A stretch of 64,000 nucleotides of DNA from Chloroflexota bacterium (GTDB lineage Bacteria; Chloroflexota; Anaerolineae; J036; Brachytrichaceae): assembly GCA_021788625.1 (NCBI GenBank), contig JAJYKL010000006.1:1-64000 (forward strand), written 5' to 3'. Of the stretch, positions 59,935 to 64,000 are shown one piece after another. Within the stretch, counting starts at the first letter, position 1. Each line of letters opens with the position of its first letter. The position numbers and the translations under genes were made by a program. The notes below the pieces were generated by a model that searched no databases, was not told the origin of the DNA, and saw nothing but the letters and a program-made list of their open reading frames with translations.

Positions 59935-60016
59935 GAGTATTGTTCTACCATGTGGCGGTATAAGAATCAAGCAATTGTGTTGAAAAGAAATAAAAATATA
60001 TACAAATGAAACCAAA

Positions 60017-60069
60017 ATACTTCGATTTGTGAAGTATCAATTGACACTTGGCGTTTCGTATGATATACC
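60017..60069 (+). promoter_or_regulatory. candidate operator and sigma-70-like promoter upstream of the ABC operon
   Basis: ATACTTC-N7-GAAGTAT (60017-60037), then TTGACA (60041-60046)-17 nt-TATACC (60064-60069). Confidence 0.55.
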
Positions 60070-60561
60070 TCTGTCTAGTTACTCGCGCGGGACGTTTCCC
60101 TTTGGACGCCCACAAACGTCATTGATTTGCTAACAAACAGGAGGAATTACCGTATACCCAGCACTTTAGTGCATCGATACATGCGTTTCACAGCATGGTA
60201 AATCAGTGCCCGGAAATGGTATATTGACAATCCCGTTCGGTTTCCAGATTATACAAGTGCAATAGCCTGGTAGTCGCTTCATCCCGGAGCAGCTTATCAC
60301 TACCAGTCATTGCCACTAGTTCGTGTATGGCGTGCCAACGTCTCTGTGTACGAGTAGACGTATATCGAGTGAAGCAGTGAGTGCGATGGAAAACCCAATG
60401 AACCTGCCGTCTCTTACCGCCAGGCTATCGCAGTCACTTGGTAAAGGAGGTGATACCGAGAGATACCTGAAACCCTTCTACGTCCATGTCGAACATCACA
60501 TGCATTTTGCCCTGTCAGTTAAGCGTTAACCAGCTCTTATGGTGTGAGGAGAGTGGAAGTT

Positions 60562-62082
60562 ATGGTCAAGAAGCCTATAACGAGACGCGATTTTATTAAG
60601 GGGGCCGGTTTCGCGCTCAGCTCCGCAGTGCTGGCTGCCTGCGCGCCACAAACGGTCACCGTCCCAGTCACGCAAATCGTCCAGCAAACATCTGTTGTTA
60701 CCGTCCCGGTCGTGCAGACGCAGGTCGTCGAGCAGACCGTGCAATCGGTCATCACCGCGACGCCGGCGCCCACCAACACGGCGGCACCCGCCGTCATGGA
60801 TATATGGTGGAACGCCGACATCCCCGACCTCACCACGGCGGAATGGAAGAACGACCCGAACGATCCGGTATTCAAAAAGGAGTGGTACTGGGGCGGCCTG
60901 GCACGCGTGAAGTTCCTGCCCTGGCTGAAGGCTCACCCCGGTGTGACGATGAAGATCACCACGCACAGTTGGGATGCCGACCTGCGCCAGAACCAGCTCA
61001 TGGCCCTCGCCTCCGGGCTCATCCCCGACACGACCTACGGCGAGGCCTACGTGAACGAGTTTGTGCAGTTGGGCGTGTATAACACCGTTTCCAACGACAA
61101 GGCAGCGCTGTTCGCCGAGGGCTCCACCCGCGGCTCCACGCTGGACGGCAAGCACTACGGCCTGCCGAAGTCTTCTGGCGCCGACGCCTTGTTCATCAAC
61201 CTGACGCTATGGCAGAAGGCCGGCCTGGACAAGACCAAGCTGCCCACCACCTGGGATGACCTGGTGAAGGCGTGCCAGGCCATCTCCAAGATCAACCACA
61301 GCGACAAGTGGGGCAACACCTGCTACTACACCTACGGCCCGGGTGGCTCCAGCTACGGCCAGGCCATGCGCATCCTGCAATGGTTCAACCAGAACAACGC
61401 GCCGTTGGGCAGCGACACGGGCGTCCCCTCGGCCAATGTCCCCGGCGCGGCCGACACGTGGGTATTCCACAACCAGCTCATGTGGACCTCAACCGAGAAC
61501 CTGATCAACCAGGCTGAGGGCGAGGGTGGCTCGGGTAAGCTGTTCAACGATGGCGTGATCGCGATCAAGCCAGGCTGGAACAACGACGCCACTTCCGTGG
61601 GCGACGGCAACATCGACGGCACCGCCATCCCGTTCCCGCTCCCGCCGAATGGCAAACCCGCCACCATCGTGATCGGCAACGACGTCGAGTCGCCGCTGCT
61701 ACACGGCCCGAACCCGGACCTGGCCGTCAACCTGATCGAGGAGAACGTGCCGAACCCAGACGCGCAGGCCTTCCTGGCGAACAACTGCGGCATCTGGATA
61801 CCAGCCCTAAAGTCGCAGCTGGAGCAATACCAGACCTTCGACCAGTTGAACGGCTACAAGACCGACACGGCCAAGAACATCGTGCGCACCACGATGAACA
61901 TCCTGCTGAACGGCGGCGCCGGGCCGCTGCCGGGGTGGCCCAAGAACGGTTCCAACATCTGGACTGAGTGGAACGATATGTACGGGCGCATCTGGAAGAA
62001 CAAGGAGTCCAAGGACGCCATCCAGAAGGAACTGGACACTCTGCAGAAGGACATTCAAGGCTTTGTGGCCAAGACTGGTTGA
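60562..62082 (+). CDS. ABC transporter extracellular substrate-binding lipoprotein (sugar type)
   Basis: KKPITRRDFIKGAGFALSSAVLAAC (RR signal and lipobox), family-1 SBP body. ORF opens at 60544. Confidence 0.9.
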   Translation: MVKKPITRRDFIKGAGFALSSAVLAACAPQTVTVPVTQIVQQTSVVTVPVVQTQVVEQTVQSVITATPAPTNTAAPAVMDIWWNADIPDLTTAEWKNDPNDPVFKKEWYWGGLARVKFLPWLKAHPGVTMKITTHSWDADLRQNQLMALASGLIPDTTYGEAYVNEFVQLGVYNTVSNDKAALFAEGSTRGSTLDGKHYGLPKSSGADALFINLTLWQKAGLDKTKLPTTWDDLVKACQAISKINHSDKWGNTCYYTYGPGGSSYGQAMRILQWFNQNNAPLGSDTGVPSANVPGAADTWVFHNQLMWTSTENLINQAEGEGGSGKLFNDGVIAIKPGWNNDATSVGDGNIDGTAIPFPLPPNGKPATIVIGNDVESPLLHGPNPDLAVNLIEENVPNPDAQAFLANNCGIWIPALKSQLEQYQTFDQLNGYKTDTAKNIVRTTMNILLNGGAGPLPGWPKNGSNIWTEWNDMYGRIWKNKESKDAIQKELDTLQKDIQGFVAKTG

Positions 62083-62295
62083 TCGACGCCAGGCTCAACT
62101 GGACCAGGCCAGATCGGGATCTTTCGTACCCGCCTGCGCGGCGGGCGGCCGGAAGGGGGAAGGCGGAGGCAAGCCTTCGGCATTCCCCCCAGGAAGATAT
62201 TGGCAAGCTGAGCTCCTGTGTTGCGCGTTTGCGGCGATATCGCAGCCAGCGCAGAGGCTCAGCTTTGCAACTGTCATGATTAGGGATCGGCGATT

Positions 62296-63255
62296 ATGAG
62301 CCTGAAAACCGTGACCGGCGTTACTGCCGTGTCGGGAGCGGTCTTGCCCTTGAAAGAGCGGCTTCGGCGGTGGTACTACCACCGCCATGATGCCGTGCTG
62401 GCCTGGTCGTTCCTGATCCCCATGGTCATCTACTTCGCCATCATGACCTTTGTCCCGCTCGCATTCCTCGTGGGGATCAGCTTCACCCGCTGGAACCTCA
62501 TCTCGCCGCCGCGCTGGGTGGGCCTGGCCAATCTGGCCAAGGTCTTCTCGGACTACCGCGAATTCTTCTATCTGAAAGTGATCGGCCGGACATTCCTGTA
62601 CGCGGTCGCGATCCTGGCCCTGAACGTCTGCACCGGTTTCTTCATCGCCCTGCTGCTGAACCAGAACCTGAAGGGTAAAGGCGTCTTCCGCACCATGTGG
62701 TACCTGCCATCGGTCTTCTCCGGGGCCGTCGTGGCCCTACTCATGCGTATCTACCTGGCGGCTTCCTCGGTAGGCGTGCTGAACATGGTCATCGGCAAGT
62801 TCGGCATCCAGCCGGTCGACTGGCTGAATAACACCTTGTGGACACCGATCATCACCGTGCTGTTCCCCGTCTGGCTGGGCATCGGGTTCACGGTCATCTT
62901 CTTCCTGGCCGGCCTGCAGAGCGTTGACGAGAACCTCTACGACGCCGCCCGCATCGACGGCGCGAACGACATCCAGCTTCTGCGCTATGTCACCATCCCG
63001 CAGATGGTGCCCGTGCTGTTCTTCATCTCCATGACGGGAATCATCGGCTCCGCGCAGATGTGGGAGGTGCCGAAGATCATCACCGCAGGCGGCCCAAACT
63101 ACATGACGTACACCCTGGTGTACAGCATCCAGCAGGACGCCTTCGGGGCGCTGGACATGGGGCTGGGGACGGCCCAGTCGCTCGTCCTGTTCGTCATGTT
63201 GCTGGCTTTCATCGGGTGGCAGCTCAACAACTACCGCAAACAGTACGGTGTTTAG
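62296..63255 (+). CDS. sugar ABC transporter permease (MalF/UgpA-like)
   Basis: EAA-loop-like YDAARIDGANDIQLLRYVTIPQMVPVLFF; 6-TM pattern. Confidence 0.94.
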   Translation: MSLKTVTGVTAVSGAVLPLKERLRRWYYHRHDAVLAWSFLIPMVIYFAIMTFVPLAFLVGISFTRWNLISPPRWVGLANLAKVFSDYREFFYLKVIGRTFLYAVAILALNVCTGFFIALLLNQNLKGKGVFRTMWYLPSVFSGAVVALLMRIYLAASSVGVLNMVIGKFGIQPVDWLNNTLWTPIITVLFPVWLGIGFTVIFFLAGLQSVDENLYDAARIDGANDIQLLRYVTIPQMVPVLFFISMTGIIGSAQMWEVPKIITAGGPNYMTYTLVYSIQQDAFGALDMGLGTAQSLVLFVMLLAFIGWQLNNYRKQYGV

Positions 63256-63270
63256 GCCGGGGATGGAACG

Positions 63271-64000
63271 ATGAGAAAACAAAAGACGATCGTCCGGATT
63301 GCCAGTTACGTCTTCCTCACCGTCTCCAGCTTCGTGATGATCTATCCCGTCTTGTTCATGGCGCTGGGCACGTTCACCACGCGCGACCGCTTCCTGGACG
63401 CCACCATCCTGCCCATCCCGGACACGCCGAACATCAACCGGTTCAAGCTGGCGATCGATGCGGGCCTGGGTGTTGCGTACGTGTTCACGCTGGAGCGCTG
63501 CTTGTGGTACATCTTCATCACGCTCTTCGTTGGCCTGATCGGCGGCTACATCTTCTCCAAGCTGCGCTTCCCGGGCAGGAACAAGGTGTTCCTGCTCTTC
63601 CTGTCTGGCATGGTGATGCCCGGCATCCTGATGCTCGTCCCGAGCTACCTGCTGATGGCCTGGTTCCCGTTCGTAGGCGGCAACAACGCCATCGGGCAGG
63701 GCGGGCACGGCTTCATCGGCAACTGGCTCGTGCTCTTCGTTGGCGGCTGGGTGCCCGTGTTCGCCATCTTCCTGCTCAAGCAGAGCTTCGACATGCTGCC
63801 CACCGAGTATGAGGACGCAGCCAAGATGGACGGCGCCGGCTTCTTCACCATCATCTTCCGTGTCTACGGGCCGCTACTGAAGCCGCCCCTCGTCGCACTG
63901 GTCATCGTGACCTTCCTGGGTACCTGGAACGACTACCTGTGGCCCGTGCTGACGATCTCCGGCCATCCGCAGTGGTACCCCATCGCCATGGCCATCCAGT
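63271..64000 (+). CDS. carbohydrate ABC transporter permease (MalG/UgpE-like), truncated by window end
   Basis: MRKQKTIVRIASYVFLTVSSFVMIYPVLFMALGTFTTRDRF..YEDAAKMDGAGFFTIIFRVYGPLLKPPLVAL. The frame is open to the window edge. Confidence 0.93.
   Translation, partial: MRKQKTIVRIASYVFLTVSSFVMIYPVLFMALGTFTTRDRFLDATILPIPDTPNINRFKLAIDAGLGVAYVFTLERCLWYIFITLFVGLIGGYIFSKLRFPGRNKVFLLFLSGMVMPGILMLVPSYLLMAWFPFVGGNNAIGQGGHGFIGNWLVLFVGGWVPVFAIFLLKQSFDMLPTEYEDAAKMDGAGFFTIIFRVYGPLLKPPLVALVIVTFLGTWNDYLWPVLTISGHPQWYPIAMAIQ

Noticed and set aside
60443-60454. Possible 16S rRNA 3' fragment (reverse orientation)
   Set aside because: Only the 12-nt anti-SD complement matches; the flanks do not resemble 16S rRNA.
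1-64000. tRNA, rRNA, prophage, transposase or CRISPR-Cas genes
   Set aside because: None recognised by eye on either strand. A tRNAscan/Infernal run would be needed to exclude small RNAs definitively.

Overview
The window is about 64 kb of chromosomal DNA. It most resembles a Chloroflexota (Anaerolineae-like) genome, but that assignment is an inference from protein style, not a search. Roughly 50 protein-coding genes are supportable. I saw no rRNA, tRNA, CRISPR array, prophage or intact transposase.

Main blocks:
- A DnaA-box cluster at the left edge.
- A sugar-catabolic operon (split transketolase, fucose/arabinose-isomerase-like protein, FGGY kinase, SorC regulator) divergent from a DUF5060-type glycosidase.
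- A LeuC/aconitase-like gene carrying an in-frame palindromic insertion.
- Two paralogous MFS/cation-transporter loci.
- A strong fluoride riboswitch with an overlapping intrinsic terminator, in front of a CLC-F-type transporter. That transporter lacks the usual gating glutamate and carries four CBS domains.
- fabF and rnc, converging on a solitary rpoB.
- An amidohydrolase/PLP-lyase pair, GlcDEF-like genes, a UroD-like gene, a DeoR regulator and a sugar ABC transporter running off the right end.

Several gene relics are scattered between intact genes (enolase, TPR, GxxExxY, MscS/GH26 chimera, MalT/membrane chimera). There are also several families of short dispersed palindromic or inverted repeats.
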